DNA from: Sarcocystis neurona
Taxonomy: Eukaryota > Apicomplexa > Conoidasida > Eucoccidiorida > Sarcocystidae
Length of the DNA stretch: 64,000 nt
Assembly (NCBI GenBank): GCA_000727475.1
Contig: KL647306.1
Coordinates: forward strand, 709,748-773,747
Direction of reading: 5' to 3'
Part shown: piece after piece, positions 24,504 through 36,216 of the stretch
How the letters are laid out: every line of letters starts with the position of its first letter
How positions within the stretch are numbered: position 1 is the first letter of the stretch
Position numbers and translations under genes: made by a program
The notes under the pieces: model-generated
What the model saw: only the letters and a program-made list of their open reading frames with translations
What the model was told of the DNA's origin: nothing
The model's database searches: none

Positions 24504-27335
24504 GTCCTAAAGCGTCAGCCAAAGAAGTGCGAGTGGCCAAAGGAGGCAACGCAGGTGGCGGCTTCCCCCATCCACGCGATGCAGCTGTCGAGGCTTTTGC
24601 AGGTAGTCGTTTAGTAGACCCATCGGAGAAGAAAAAGGATGGAAAGCCGACGCCGTCGGATGGGAAGTTGGCGGGGACGAAAAAACAAGTCGCAGATACC
24701 AAGTCTGGGGGAGCAGCGAGAGTCCCGTATGATGGCAAAAGCTCGGCGGGAGCAGGAAAGACAGATGTGAAGGCAGGGAAAGTTGCGAGAGGTCCGGCAG
24801 AGGGCAAGGCAGCTGCACACGGAAAGCCGACGGTCGACGCGAAACCAGGAACAGCGGGAAGCAGGCCGTCAGATGGGAAGGTCACTGGCTCGGGAAAGGG
24901 CGCCTCTGCGCAGCAGCAGCCACCGCAGGGTAACACAGGAAAAGCAGAGGGTCTACCGCCACACACAGAGGAAGACTTGTTGAAAGGTCTCACGCTGCAA
25001 GCGATCTGGAGCGAGAACGTCGAATTTACATCACTCACAAGTGCTGCGCTACGCATCTGCAGGTACAGTGCGTGACGCTACGCTCGTGGAGAAAGCGTTA
25101 TTCCTCAACATCGCGTCTGCGGCTTCTTACGGTCTGCAGCTTCGCTTCTAGAATCTCCGTAACAATGACTCCGGTGGGCTTCCACCACGTTGAACTGAAC
25201 GTAAATTTATTGTTCGTCCGTGTTACATGCGGAGATCGAGAAAGGGGTCAGCGGCAAGTCTCGCCGACTCCTTCGTTCAGACGAGCACCCGTAGGTCCAG
25301 CGTGTTTGACTCATGGCGCACACGTGGTTCCGGGCCACACACTTTTTTCTGATGCCCTGCTACTGTAGCCGCCGTGAGGAAACAAAATGCACAGAGGTGT
25401 GTCTAACTAGGTGCACACATGGATGTGCCACGGTCGCCTATGAGGCGACGCCTCGCAGAAGAGCAAAAATATATCTTTTGGACAGGAAATGCATTGCCTT
25501 TATCTACGGGTCTGCGTTTTCGCTGCAGACTAAGTCCAGCTGCGAGTGATGGGGACTGGAACGAGGCGTATAATAATTTCCTGCAGTTGCTGGCAATGGC
25601 GAAGGCCCGGCTCTCGCGCCAGCAGTCCCTCTTTCAGGCTAGATACCACGACTTGGAGGCCATGCTTGACAGCAACCTCAAGATTCAGACCTCTATCAGA
25701 CAGGTGAAAGGCAGTTCGATGGACTGCTGCGCTCAACAGTTGAGGGAATAAGATAGGCGTGCTGCGTCAGAATTTGCAGTGCGGAGTCAAGCCAACGTGA
25801 AGCAAAGAATAGACGACCTTTGTGGATAGACTGAAACTGCCACGTGTGTGAGATTTGGACAACTATTACGGGAAGTGCACGTGGAGATACGTAAACGTCG
25901 CATAAAGGTGGCAGAGGCAGGATGCTGTGTAGTGAGGTTACATGCGACATAGAGGTAGACCTCTACCGACCTTTATAATAAGGGTGTATGGACGCACAAG
26001 GGTCGTGGATGACTGTGCCTGGGTGGCGTACTCCGCGAGCGGCGGGGTGAGATAGCTGCACCACCGCGTATCACGAGACCACAAATAACAACAGCAGCTC
26101 TTTCATAGTAGTTAATCTGTCTTCGGGGGACGTAGGCCTTTACAGGAGTGACGGGCTGAGGCGGCTGTTTACTAGTTACACCAGTTTCTCGATCAATTAT
26201 CACAGGTGTGGCATCGAGCGACTTCTTGATGCTGCGTACAGGGTGTGTGTGAAGCACTCGCAGGGCTAGTGAACTGTCTTGCACTGGCAGTGGGACTACT
26301 AGTACTAGGTGCACTGTAGACGTGAACTTTGTTGGGCTCGTACGTGTACACGCTGGATCTTTGTACGCCTGGTGAAATGTGCTCTTAGAGGCATTCGAGC
26401 ACGAATAGCGGACAGACGGACTGCACGACTGTAAGTTAGAGAGGCACGTCACAGAAGGATGACGAACCAACAGCGCAACAGCAGCCCTTCGTACAGGCCT
26501 GGAGCGCCCTTCCCTGTATCAGCCCGGAAGAGAATACATTTGCTTATGCGGAACACGTCACACTCAGAAGTATCTGCAGGGTTTCTGTTCAGTAATTTCT
26601 TTTTGCAGGCGGTACGACTTTCAGTGTTGTCCAGTAGTGTATATACTGCAACCGCAATAGAAGTATCGCTTGACTACGTGGAGAAACTGCTTATTAGAAG
26701 GACAGGTTAATTGGAATGGCTCGACACCGAATTCATTCCCGGTGAGTTGACGTGTGCCTCTACGTGATGTGGTAATGATTGGGCCGCACGTTAGTGAAGG
26801 TCCGCGCGTGGATAGACCACGATTTTTGTTTGCAAGATTTTTCCGTGTATAGCGGTACCAAAAGGCAGGGGAAATGTGATCTGCGCTCTTTCCCAATACT
26901 TGTGGCGGCGGGATTCTGTAGGGGCATCTGCGTTGTGCGCTTGTGTAAACACCCCATGAAGGTAGCACTGTCTGCCTACGAAACAGCACGATCGTATTGA
27001 AGCGGCCACAAGGCATTTTCTGTTGTTCTTGGTGCGATTTCCAGCGCGATACAGCAATATTGGACGCAGAGAAGACGCTCGTCAAGGCAAAGAAAAATCG
27101 GAGAAACCGTGAAGAATACGAGGCACTGGCGAGCGAAATTGCAGAGCAGTCTTCAGTTGCGGCACTGCAGGCCCTGCAGAGGGAGCAGATGGAGAAGAAA
27201 GATCGGGCGGAGAAAAAGACAAAACTGATAGAAGGACAGATAGCGTCGAAGTACAAGCAAGCTCAGGTGGTACTTAAAGCAGCAGCAGACCTGCTGCTGC
27301 CGCCACGGGTGACGGCGGTGACGAGGAAAAAGTAA
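24504..27335 (+). CDS. THO/TREX complex subunit 7-like protein (three 3' exons, 5' end open)
   Basis: THOC7 is a coiled-coil subunit of the nuclear THO complex that couples transcription to mRNA export. Exons are 24504-25062, 25529-25703 and 27045-27335. Phases agree: AG|A makes an Arg codon at the first junction, and the second is phase 0. Exon 2 reads WNEAYNNFLQLLAMAK, where animal THOC7 has its YxxYxRML segment. Exon 3 reads LVKAKKNRRNREEYEALA, matching the most conserved THOC7 block (AKRxRKNRQEYDALA), then a long coiled coil. Exon 1 supplies the preceding helix (EEDLLKGLTLQAIW) and a family-unlike Gly/Lys/Asp/Ser-rich extension of about 140 residues. That exon has no Met and follows ttattcag, so an upstream start exon exists but is not identified. 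Introns are 466 and 1341 bp. The known part is 341 residues, against about 200 in animals. Confidence 0.8.
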
Positions 27336-27422
27336 AATCCTGTAGATCCCCCCTTTTGAGTTCGTGCGCATCTTTTTCGTACGACCTGTATGTATATTCA
27401 TCATCACAAGGCGAGGTGCAGG

Positions 27423-27475
27423 TGACACGTGTCAGTGTCACGTTACCCGTCACCCGTCACGTTACCCGTCACGTA
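27423..27475. repeat. CACGTG palindrome and GTCAC repeats after the THOC7-like gene
   Basis: tgacacgtgtca (27423-27434) is a perfect 12-bp palindrome. It is followed by repeated cacgttacccgtcac units. It sits about 90 bp after the stop codon and may belong to the 3' end or to the intergenic spacer. Confidence 0.5.
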
Positions 27476-27748
27476 GCGCATGTGGGGAAAGCGCGAAAAA
27501 TAGAGCGTTCTTTGGGAATTTTTGTGTTAGAGATAAGCAGCTGGAGCACAGCGAGGCCTTTCCCGCAGTGCGCAGAGTACCCCACACAAGTGCGAAGTGC
27601 TGTTCGTAGGAAGCCGTGCTGGTAATGAGGCAGCTCGAGCACAACACTTTATTTCACACCTAAGGAACAAAGCGTGGTACGCTTTCTCGACCAGGTGTGA
27701 CTGCGCGCAGGAATGTACGACGCTACTACGTCGAAGCGTGCGTTTGTA

Positions 27749-28035
27749 TTAATGGGTGCAGTTGATAGTAACGACTGGCAAATAGCAGGAAGCACCTCGT
27801 GTCTGCAGCCTCTGTTTCACCAGGATGTCCTCTGCTAACTGCCGCGTACACAAGCGTGCTCGGGAGTTCCACGGCATTCCGAAGGCACGTCTAGCCAGTC
27901 GAGGAAACAGCACCGTTTGGACTGAGGACATGCGCAGGTTCTGCACCATTGATGTGCTGCGCTGATCCGAAGTCCACCTGCGTATCAGCCGTTGCAAAAA
28001 GTAATTTGTCAGAGCCGCCCGCCGGGCCACTTCCT
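27749..28035 (-). CDS. Probable terminal exon of an unrecognised protein
   Basis: An acceptor (cggtttcag) at 28036 opens 95 codons to a TAA at 27749. They read EEVARRAALTNYFLQRLIRRW, then FPRLARRAFGMPW and QLAEDILVKQR, a basic, Arg-rich sequence reminiscent of a mitochondrial ribosomal or organellar protein, but no family match can be made. Upstream exons would lie at 28.1-28.7 kb; a hydrophilic frame at 28009-28215 on the same strand is one candidate. The neighbouring importin-like gene ends at 28764 on the same strand. Confidence 0.4.
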
Positions 28036-28763
28036 CTGAAACCGATTATTGTTTTTTGCGCGACGTGCCACTGGTGTACTGGTCACGTAATTCTCTAAGA
28101 CAGATGACTGTCCTCCGAACCGTAGACTGCAGCGGAGACGCTCCGGTTCAAGCGGTCTACCACTTGCGGGCGTATCATATTTGTTTTCGCCGTCACCTAA
28201 ATCTTGGGAAGTTGACAGCAAAAAGAAAACGTACTGTCATGGCGCCTACGAGTGGAACTGTGCCGACTGCAAGACTGACGCAAGAAGTGCATGCTTGTGA
28301 ATGCACTCTGCTGCGGGCAGGTCGTGTCTACGGGTAGCGTTGTGAGTCTTGGGGAGCAATGTCTGTTATCCAGGTACTTCCGTCGGATGTGAGTCGGCCT
28401 ATAAAATTCTTACTGCGCAGCTGCAGCACCAGCAGGTACCAGACCACCACGACCCAGTATTCTATCCGTGACTGTGCCTGACCTACAGAGCCTGCCCTGA
28501 GGCTCAGTACACGCTCAACAAGAAACTGTTCCAACCCATTTTTGCGGAAGGGCAGAGGACAGCCAGCTGGCCTCTCGCTCCTTCGTAGTTTACAAGACGA
28601 GTGCGACTCAAAGTTCTGGCGGTGTAACTACCCGCTTGAACAGGCACCATAGCCGCACGTTTCTCTCCTACATGGCAATGTCGTGCTGAGACACTCGTCC
28701 ACAAACACTTTGAAATTAGCACTCGTACACGCCTCCGCACAGCAGAACCTGAACACAGCGCCT

Positions 28764-31700
28764 TTAAATCTTTTTAGAGTTCCACGTCGTGGCCACGTCA
28801 AAATACTTCTCCAAAATGCTGTGCGTCTTAGCAGCAATATAATACTCCGGGAAAAACTGCATCTGCGACAGCTTCAGATCGCCCTGAGCGCAAAACAAAA
28901 TCGGGCAAAACGACGAGAACAACTCTGTTGTATTCAGGACTCTCACAGACGTAGTGAGGTATGCGTGCTACTCACCATATTAGAGCTTTGTGACTGGGTG
29001 GCTGCGTAAGTGCGCCGAGGCACACATGGGCAGTGCTCTCACATTGGAGGACCGAACAATAAGTGCACGATCTCCCGTGTTCTCTCAGCAAACTCAGGTC
29101 GGCACGCAGGACTACGAATGACGCCTTTATTCTTGGGTGTGGAAAACGTCGCCGCTTCCCCCTCGCGCAGACGACTCAAGGGCCTACACCACATGTCTAC
29201 AGAGCCCTCCTTTTGAAGCGAAAAGGACACAGCGAACATAGTGCAGTACCGGGAAAGTTCGTTCCGGCGTTTAATTCATGGCGTGCGCGAAACAGCAACA
29301 CATCTCTACCTGCAGACCTCGGGCGTCGTACCGTGTCGAAATATACCAATATATACGACCGTACGTATACCGTGCTCTGTCCACTCCCCCCGCACACGTG
29401 AAGATCTATAGCAAGTACTCTGCTCTTTCCACTGTCAGCCTGTGTGATAGTGTGCACCCTCGCCAGCAGCAAGGCTCCTGGCGGTTTAATACAGTGCTTG
29501 CCACGTCAAGTCGCACAAAATCGCTTTTCCTGTGCATCGCCACGTCGCTGGGCCTCTGGGACGCTGGAGAAAAAGAGTCTTAAATGTGAAACCAGCACCC
29601 CGTCGTCGATGACACAAAGAGGCAGAGAAATGTGCTTGTACCTAAGTGCAACGCAACTACATAAGCACACCGACTTTCTCAGCGAGACCTATGGGCCTAC
29701 GAGGAAACACATGCACATACATGCAGACATGCTTAGGTGACTTGTTTTACGCCTGCGCAGCTAGCAGTCCCGTCTTCTTCACAAAGTGCCTACCTGAACC
29801 TCGTGGAAAAGAATGGCGTAAGGATTCTCCGTGAGGCCAAGCATCTTGGCTTCCTGGGCGCCCACATCTAAAATATTGTCAAGGCCTCGAAGAATTGCTT
29901 TACACAGTTTGAGACTGCCTCCATTTGTCGGATCGCTCTCGCAGACAAGTTCCAGCATATCGGCAATCAAGCGCAGGCAGGGATTTCCACATCCAAAGGA
30001 GAGAACGGCGGGGGGAGTCCTATCTAAGTAGTTCGACGACCAAGGACCGCCAATGAGCAGCCTGCTTCCTCCTCCTGCTGACATCAAGCTTCCCCCATAT
30101 AGCGAGCTGAAGGTGCCCCCACCAACAGCGGTGCCTCCTGCGGCTGTGCCTGTGGCAGTTTGCAGGAAAACTCCGGAGATCATGCCCGCTGTTGATCCCC
30201 CTGCGCCACCTGCCCCTGTAGTTGCCCCGCCTGCTGCCCCAGCTCCGAACGCTCGCCGCCGAGAGAACGGAGACGGGAAGAACGCCGGAGGACGAGACGT
30301 GCACGAGATGATGTAACCTACCTGATTCGGATCTGCCCGAGACAGACACGCACACACTGCGTACGCCGCTTCGATACGCGTGTTGTAGTCTGGGTCGTTT
30401 TGAAAAATTTCCACCAGCAGTGGAAAAGCTTGGGTGTCGATAATCGGCTGCGCAGAGTACGCAAGGAAAAGAGCGAAAAAGACAGAACTCTTCTAATTAC
30501 AAACCACTTCGTGTGCATCCGAGATAGTCGTTCGCACACGGGTGGTACAAGCGTAATACACTCTCAGGCAGGGGACGCCGATGACAGCGCTTCCCGCGCA
30601 AGCACCGCGGGAGCTATCTACGCAAGAAACGAGAGGCGTTTGGTTCCCGCCACCGTCTCTCCCAGCCCCCTGCAGGTAGACAGTTCCTGCGTTTCCACAG
30701 TGACATGTAAGAACAAAGACACACCTACACATGAGTATGTGCACACGAAGTCAAATGAAACGCGGGGATATAGTCGGTAACTATCTACCGTACACGCTTG
30801 CAAACTGCAGACGTACACACACATACCTACAAGCGTTGTGAACGCTTGTACGAGTACGCACGTGCGTACGCTGCATCGCGCACAATGAAAGGGCGGTGCC
30901 AGTGACCGTCAGTCAAAGAGGCACTTCTCCACCTGCACACAAACGGCCACTGACTTTGTAGACGCGGTTGACTAACGGGCACGCTGTCTGCCACATACGG
31001 GCATTTGATGTACATACAAGCCCTCGTCGAAAGGAATGTGGACGGCACACGATGACTGTGAAGGCACCCTCCCTCACGTAGCACACGCTGGTGTTACGTC
31101 ACACGTGTGAGTACCCCGAGCGCCACCTCCTCCGGCGTGTGCGACGCCGGTGCACGCGACACACGAAGAGGACGTCGTGTACAGAAACCAGAGACTCTCC
31201 AGAAAGCTTCCGTTTGAAAACTCCCAGAAAAAGCCTTCTTCTTTAAGCTACCGGCTACACCCGTCAGCTGGCTCTGTCGTGGCATACATGTTCACCACAC
31301 GTGCACACACGCCTGTACCGCAATAGAATGCAACAATACATGGCTGATCAAATATTTTTTTGAACACGCATGTAACGTGATATAAGATAGTAACACGTTC
31401 CTGAACACGTATACTTCTGTATATACGTGTGAGGACGCCAAGGCTGAAGTCCACGTACCCCCCCAGACACATCGGCAAAATAAGGGCACCTGCTCAACCG
31501 CCACCGCTAACTACATAGAGCCCCTATAAAGATGAGGTACGCGTGTACTGCCATGCTGCCTGTCACTGCACTACAACGTTGTGTTCGGCAGAAAGCGTCT
31601 CAGTGACGACCAGCTAATTATCCTCACACTAATTACTCGTTCTGTCCCTTGCTCTGCCGCGTTGTTACCTCCTGCGCATTCTTCGCCTCGGTCTGCCCCC

Positions 31701-34527
31701 CTCTCTGGCACTTGGCCTCCTACTTCTCTCTCCCTTCTCTCCCTTTCTGTCTGTCGCGTTCCCTCGTCCTTTCTCCCGCCCCCTCTCCGGTTCTCTACGT
31801 TCGCATCAGCTTTTTTCCTCCCTTCCTCTTTTTCTTCCCCGTTTCTACTCCGCCACATTACTCCTCTCCGTATCTCTGGTCCTCCACCTCCTCCGGCTGT
31901 CCTCTACGTTCTCCGCTTTCTCTTTTTCCCTCCTGGACGTCTACCTCTGCGTTCTCTTCCGCGTCTCAATCTCTCTATCTTCGTGTTCCTCTTTCTTTCC
32001 CGTCTCGTCACATTCCTTTATTTTCCCCTCTCTCTCCCTATGATGATGTGTGCCCCTCTCATTCTCGCTGTCTGCTCACTGTCCGTCTCCACAGCCCCCT
32101 CCTCCCTTTCGGTTCCGTTTCTCTCTCTGTCTCTCGCTCTACCTTCGTCCCCCATGTCCTTTACTCCTTCGCCCATCCACTTTTCCCCCGTCCTCCGTTT
32201 CTGTTGCACTCCGTTCACGCTCTGAACTTCATCACTGGTTCCTTCCACTTTTTGCCTCTTATCTCTGTTTTCCCTCTCATCGTTTCCTTATTTTCTTCAT
32301 CACTTGCAATCCCTTCCCCTCTTTCTTGCGGCGACCCCTCTCTGCCTGCCACCAGCTACCCCCGCTGCTTCCTGCCTTTCGTTTCTGTCTGCACACCTCC
32401 TCCTCGTCGTCCTTCGCCTCTCGACGTGTCTCCCGCTATCTATACCTGCACTTGCTTTGGCGTTTCGCATCCCAGGTTGCCTAGAGTATTGCAAGCCCTG
32501 GCGCGAGTCGTGGGGTTGGAGACCGCAGGATTGAGGAGGACGTCCATCATGGCTTGCACAGCTCCCATGCTTATTGCACGGTCTATCTGACTGGTAGAGC
32601 CAACGAAGGCAATTTTCGCTGCAACAGAGAGGGCGTCGAAGATGACTCGCTGGTCGTCGCTCTGCCGCAGCAGCTGCAGCACAGTCGGTAGGGCAGGGGA
32701 AGCGAGGACGACATCCACCCCTTCCGGTCGTTCGCAGAGGGCCACACAAGCACTTGCTGCTAAACAGAGGACCTGCTGCTCCCTGCTGTTCTTCAGAAAC
32801 CACACCAAAAGGTCGAGAATGGGCGCTACGTCCACTTTCAGCTGCTGCAAATTGCTGCACACCAACGCATGAACGCAACGGGCGCCTTCCACGTCTGGCG
32901 CCGCTTGCGCCGCCTCCAGCACAGCAGGGACGATGCCAAAGAACGGCTTAAGCAGCGTGTAGTCTCGGTGAGCCTTATACTCCTGCGCGAGCTTCGCCAG
33001 CAGCGAGAGGACCGCCGCACGCAGCTCTACTGCACCGGCCTGAATTGTGCCGCGGCTCACTCCCAACAGCAGTTGCACCAACGCGTTCAGCAGCGGCCGC
33101 GAGACAATCCGCCGCAGCTGTGCGAAAGACGACCCCCTGCAGAGTCTCTGAATCAGCAGGACGCTTTCCAGCTGCAGCAGGGGATGGGGCATTGACAAAG
33201 ATGCCACGACCTGCAGCAGCAAGTCGCTCTTTACTATGTCTTCCACTGTCACATCCATCACTCCGCCAGTGCTGCTGCTAACGAACAAACCGGCCCCGGC
33301 AGCGCCTGGCCCCGCGCCGTCATCGAGGATGCCGCTGTCTCGTCCTGCGGAGGCCGACGGACCCCCTCCTGCTGCAGCAGCAGTCGAAGTCATTTGTCCG
33401 CTGCTGTTCGCTGTCTCGCTTGCTAGACTCGACGACGGCAACGAGTACAGGGTGCTGCCACTGCGAGCCCCTAGCAGTACCTCGCCGCTCCCACTCTGAC
33501 TGCCTCCGACAAAACTGTTGGGCACCCCCCCAGCACCTGCCAGCAACCCTGCGGACGCCGCTCCAGGAGTTCCTCGAAACGGAGAGCAACTGTCTTGAGA
33601 GAACGTCCCTCCTGCAATACAACTCCCTCCCAATCCTCCTGCTGCCGCGGAGGGGGACGGGCCCTGTCTGCTGTCGGGGCCTCCGGCGCCTGCGCTGGCG
33701 GCGCTGCTGCTGCTCGCCTCCTGCTGTTGTTGCTGGCGCTGTTCCAGCTCTTGACGGTGCGCCAGCGACCGCCGGTACGCCTGCGTCGCCTCCAGCCGCG
33801 CAGCGATATCAGCAGACCGCAGCTGGTCCGCCATGCGCTGGTGGAAGTCCCGCCGCAAAGAAGAAGAACTGAGCTGAGAAACAAGACTATCTAACGCATT
33901 CTCCAGGAGCAACGCTGTGCTGCCTGCTTCTTCACTGCCGTCTGCCCCTCCTTCCGCTGCTGGGGCTTCAGCAGACGAGCCGACAAGCGCCTCGAACTGC
34001 GAACCGAAGGAAACGCCATGCTGCCGCTGCAGCTGCTGCTGCAGAGGGTCACGACTCCCTCCGCTGCCGTCTGACTGGAGCAGCACGCTCCCACCGGAGG
34101 ACCCGGTGCCGCTGCGCTGCGGCGCGGCCCATGGCAGTCCACTGCTAGTCGAGAGAAGTGTGTGGGCTTCTTTGACAGATGGAACGCTTCCGAAGGGAGA
34201 GGAACTGCATGCGTCTGCTGCAGCGGTTTTGGCAGCAGCAAACTCTCCCGACGCTTCTGCAGACATCTCGTCTCCGTCTACTAAACTACACCCGCTGCCT
34301 TCCAACATATACGTGCCGGTACTGCTGCTGCCCCCGCCTACCACCAGCGTGTCCACCGACGAAGCGGCTGCTGCAGCGGCTCCACCGACCACATCTGCAG
34401 CTAACCCCGCGTTGCTGCTGCTGCTGCTGCCTCCCGCTGCTGTTGCTGCAGCGCTGGTGCCCAGCGGCGGCGACAAGACACGCAGGTCTGCACCATGCGC
34501 AGGCGGGCACGCAGAAGCCGCCGACAT
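28764..34527 (-). CDS. Importin-alpha-like armadillo-repeat protein (three exons)
   Basis: Exons are 34527-32446 (694 codons), 30447-29794 (218 codons) and 28883-28764 (39 residues plus TAA), all phase 0, giving 951 residues. Joins are CAG|gtatag to ctgcgcag|CCG and CAG|gtaggc to gcgctcag|GGC. Armadillo helices occupy about 430-910. The join NLGCETPKQVQ/PIIDTQAFPLLVEIF and the end (GLDNILDVGAQEAK, then YYIAAKTHSILEKYF) align with importin-alpha ARM 6-7 and its C-terminus. Importin-alpha carries NLS proteins to importin-beta for nuclear entry. Oddities: no clear Lys/Arg-rich IBB domain is seen. The first 220 residues and about 265-430 are Ala/Ser/Gly/Gln low complexity. Exon 2 has a Gly/Ala-rich insertion of about 100 residues (about 740-843) after NQVGYIIS, with a donor-like CAG|gtaggt at its edge, so it could instead be an intron. 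Most WxxxN positions are lost. The first in-frame ATG is used. Confidence 0.75.
30448..32445 (-). other. Intron 1 of the importin-alpha-like gene
   Basis: This 2.0-kb GT-AG intron carries the pyrimidine-rich tract at 31.7-32.4 kb (purine-rich on the sense strand). No coding sequence is recognised inside; short frames on both strands follow the base bias. Confidence 0.75.
31700..32420 (+). repeat. Pyrimidine-rich tract
   Basis: About 700 bp of the plus strand is overwhelmingly C and T (ctctctcccttctctcc and similar), opening long Leu/Ser/Pro-only frames in all three phases. These frames are composition artefacts, not genes. Confidence 0.8.
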
Positions 34528-34770
34528 CCGAACCTCGCAAGTGACGCAACAGCAGCGACAGGAGGGCACGCCAAAGACACGAGAAAGAAGTTGAACCGCA
34601 GTAGCGCATCCGCGCAGGAGAAGCGAAGCGCCAGGAGCGGCGGCAATACGGCCAGGTGTAGTCAGAAAAGATGCGAAGCTGCGCCACTTGCATACGCAGA
34701 GAGGCGGCTGCTGCAGAACTGTCCACCAGGAAGCACGTGGCAAAAAACCTGCAGCAGAAGTTGCTAAAAG

Positions 34771-35869
34771 TTACAATGGGGCTGGAGAGGAACGTACGAA
34801 CAGCGCGGCGACAACGGAAGAATTCGCCACGGCGAGGCCGAGCGACACCAGCAGGTGGAGGAGCAGTCGTAAACGGACGACGAGCGCCGGCAAAGAAAGA
34901 GGTGTGACGGTGAAAAGCAGGAAGAGGAAGGTGGCGAGACGAAGAAGCAAGCAGCTGCAAACAGTAACAGGGAAAAAGAAGCGCAACTTTAGCTTGTACT
35001 CCAAATACGCGCAGTCAGAACCCGCTGAAGAGATGCTGCCAACGACAGCAGCAGAGAGGACAGAAAAGGACTTGTTTTTCGAGAGAGTCTGTAGAGCCGG
35101 CCCTGCAGGTCCACGCAGCAGACCCAGCGACTCTGCTGCAGAAGGCAGCCTCATACGCTGTTGTCCACAAAAGGACGACACAAAGGGCCGCTACGCAGGT
35201 CCCACGTACACCGAGATGTACGAAGAAGGCAGTGTGAGACGCCTCTCGCCAGAGGAGAGCGCACAGAGCACAGAGACGGGTAAAATGGTCTTCATTTGAC
35301 ACTCTGTTGAGCTGCACAGGGAAATAAGCACAAATGTATCACAGGGTGTGGACCGCGTGAACAGGGACTTCGGAGCTCCAGCCCCAGCAGCGCTGTCAGC
35401 TAAAAAGAAGCGCAGGCAGCGACAACTGCACAGAACGACGAAGGAAAAAGACGGGAACTGCAGCTTCTGCAGTGCGAAGCAACGAAGTAGTGAAGGCAGC
35501 TGCTCAAGGACAAAAGGAAAAAAGACGACTTTCTGCAGCAAGAGCCGCAGCGCCGTCGTCGTCGTCGTACGGGGAAGAGTATCAGCAGTTGGTATACGAG
35601 GCTTGCGAAGCGACGACGGACAACAAAAGCAGAGGTTTCTGCTGAAGGACGTAGGAACTGCGGCGAGATCCCCAGGAGAGAAGGACCAAAAACAGGGACA
35701 CGGGAGGAGCTAGCGGAGGCGCTGGAGCCTTTTCCGCAGCGCTGCATCGGTGAGGCGTCCGATAGTCCCGACGCAGCAACGCATTACGCACCTGCTTCTC
35801 GGTAGATGATATATTTAAGGTGGAACGGTCCCAGAGCTGCCCTCCCCCCGCAGGGAGTCGCGGCATGCA
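34771..35869 (-). CDS. Candidate three-exon gene, hydrophobic C-terminus (partial)
   Basis: Three minus-strand segments join in frame: 35869-35792 (78 bp, ends GAG AAG CAG|gtgcgt), 35311-35222 (90 bp, preceded by ccctgtgcag, ends TTC|gtacat) and 35157-34771 (387 bp, preceded by gacaacag, ends TAA). All are multiples of three and phase 0. They read LWDRSTLNISSTEKQ, SNEDHFTRLCALCALLWREA and a final part with two hydrophobic helices. No family is recognised. The plus strand of the same DNA also reads as a Lys/Glu-rich protein (TYTEMYEEGSVRRLSPEES at about 35200, GEEYQQLVYEACEATT at about 35575), so one strand must be wrong. The acceptors here favour minus; residue composition favours plus. Confidence 0.35.
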
Positions 35870-35988
35870 CTTCATTGAAGAAGGCACGTCGAGCGAGCAT
35901 AGAGACGTAAAAAAGACAGGGGCCAAACGGACGCGTTGTGAGGACGCACCAAGGAAGGTAACAAGAGACTACCTGCTGGCACCCTGCC

Positions 35989-36216
35989 CTACAAGGTCTT
36001 TCGCAACTGCGCTGTGTCCTGGTGCAACTGTGCGCGTCCTTGATCCTCCACGTGCTGCTCTTCCTCTTCGTCTACCTCCGTTCGTGAGACGGCGGAGGGG
36101 TCAGCGAACTGGCAGTCCTCCTGCTGCTGCTCCTGGTGTTGCCGTCGAGCTTGCTGTCTCGCTGGGATGAATCTCGCTGCAGCTTTGGCGCTTCCCCGCT
36201 CGAGCGATACTCCCTG
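35989..36216 (-). CDS. Candidate terminal exon, Gln/Glu-rich protein
   Basis: A good acceptor (cgcgttttag) opens 75 codons and a TAG. The peptide is rich in Gln, Glu and Arg (IPARQQARRQHQEQQQED, then EVDEEEEQHVE). A further protein-like minus-strand frame lies upstream at about 36230-36560, without a clean join. It may be a short gene or the 5' part of the unit that follows at 35.9-34.8 kb if an internal donor (GAG|gtagac) is used. No domain is recognised. Confidence 0.3.
   Translation of the reverse strand, partial: QGVSLERGSAKAAARFIPARQQARRQHQEQQQEDCQFADPSAVSRTEVDEEEEQHVEDQGRAQLHQDTAQLRKTL

Noticed and set aside
28683..29009. Plus-strand 108-codon frame
   Set aside because: Antisense of the last importin-like exon, which matches the family C-terminus.
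31581..32590. Leu/Ser/Pro-rich open frames of 140-310 codons on the plus strand
   Set aside because: They follow the pyrimidine tract inside the importin-like intron and overlap its exon antisense; no domain.
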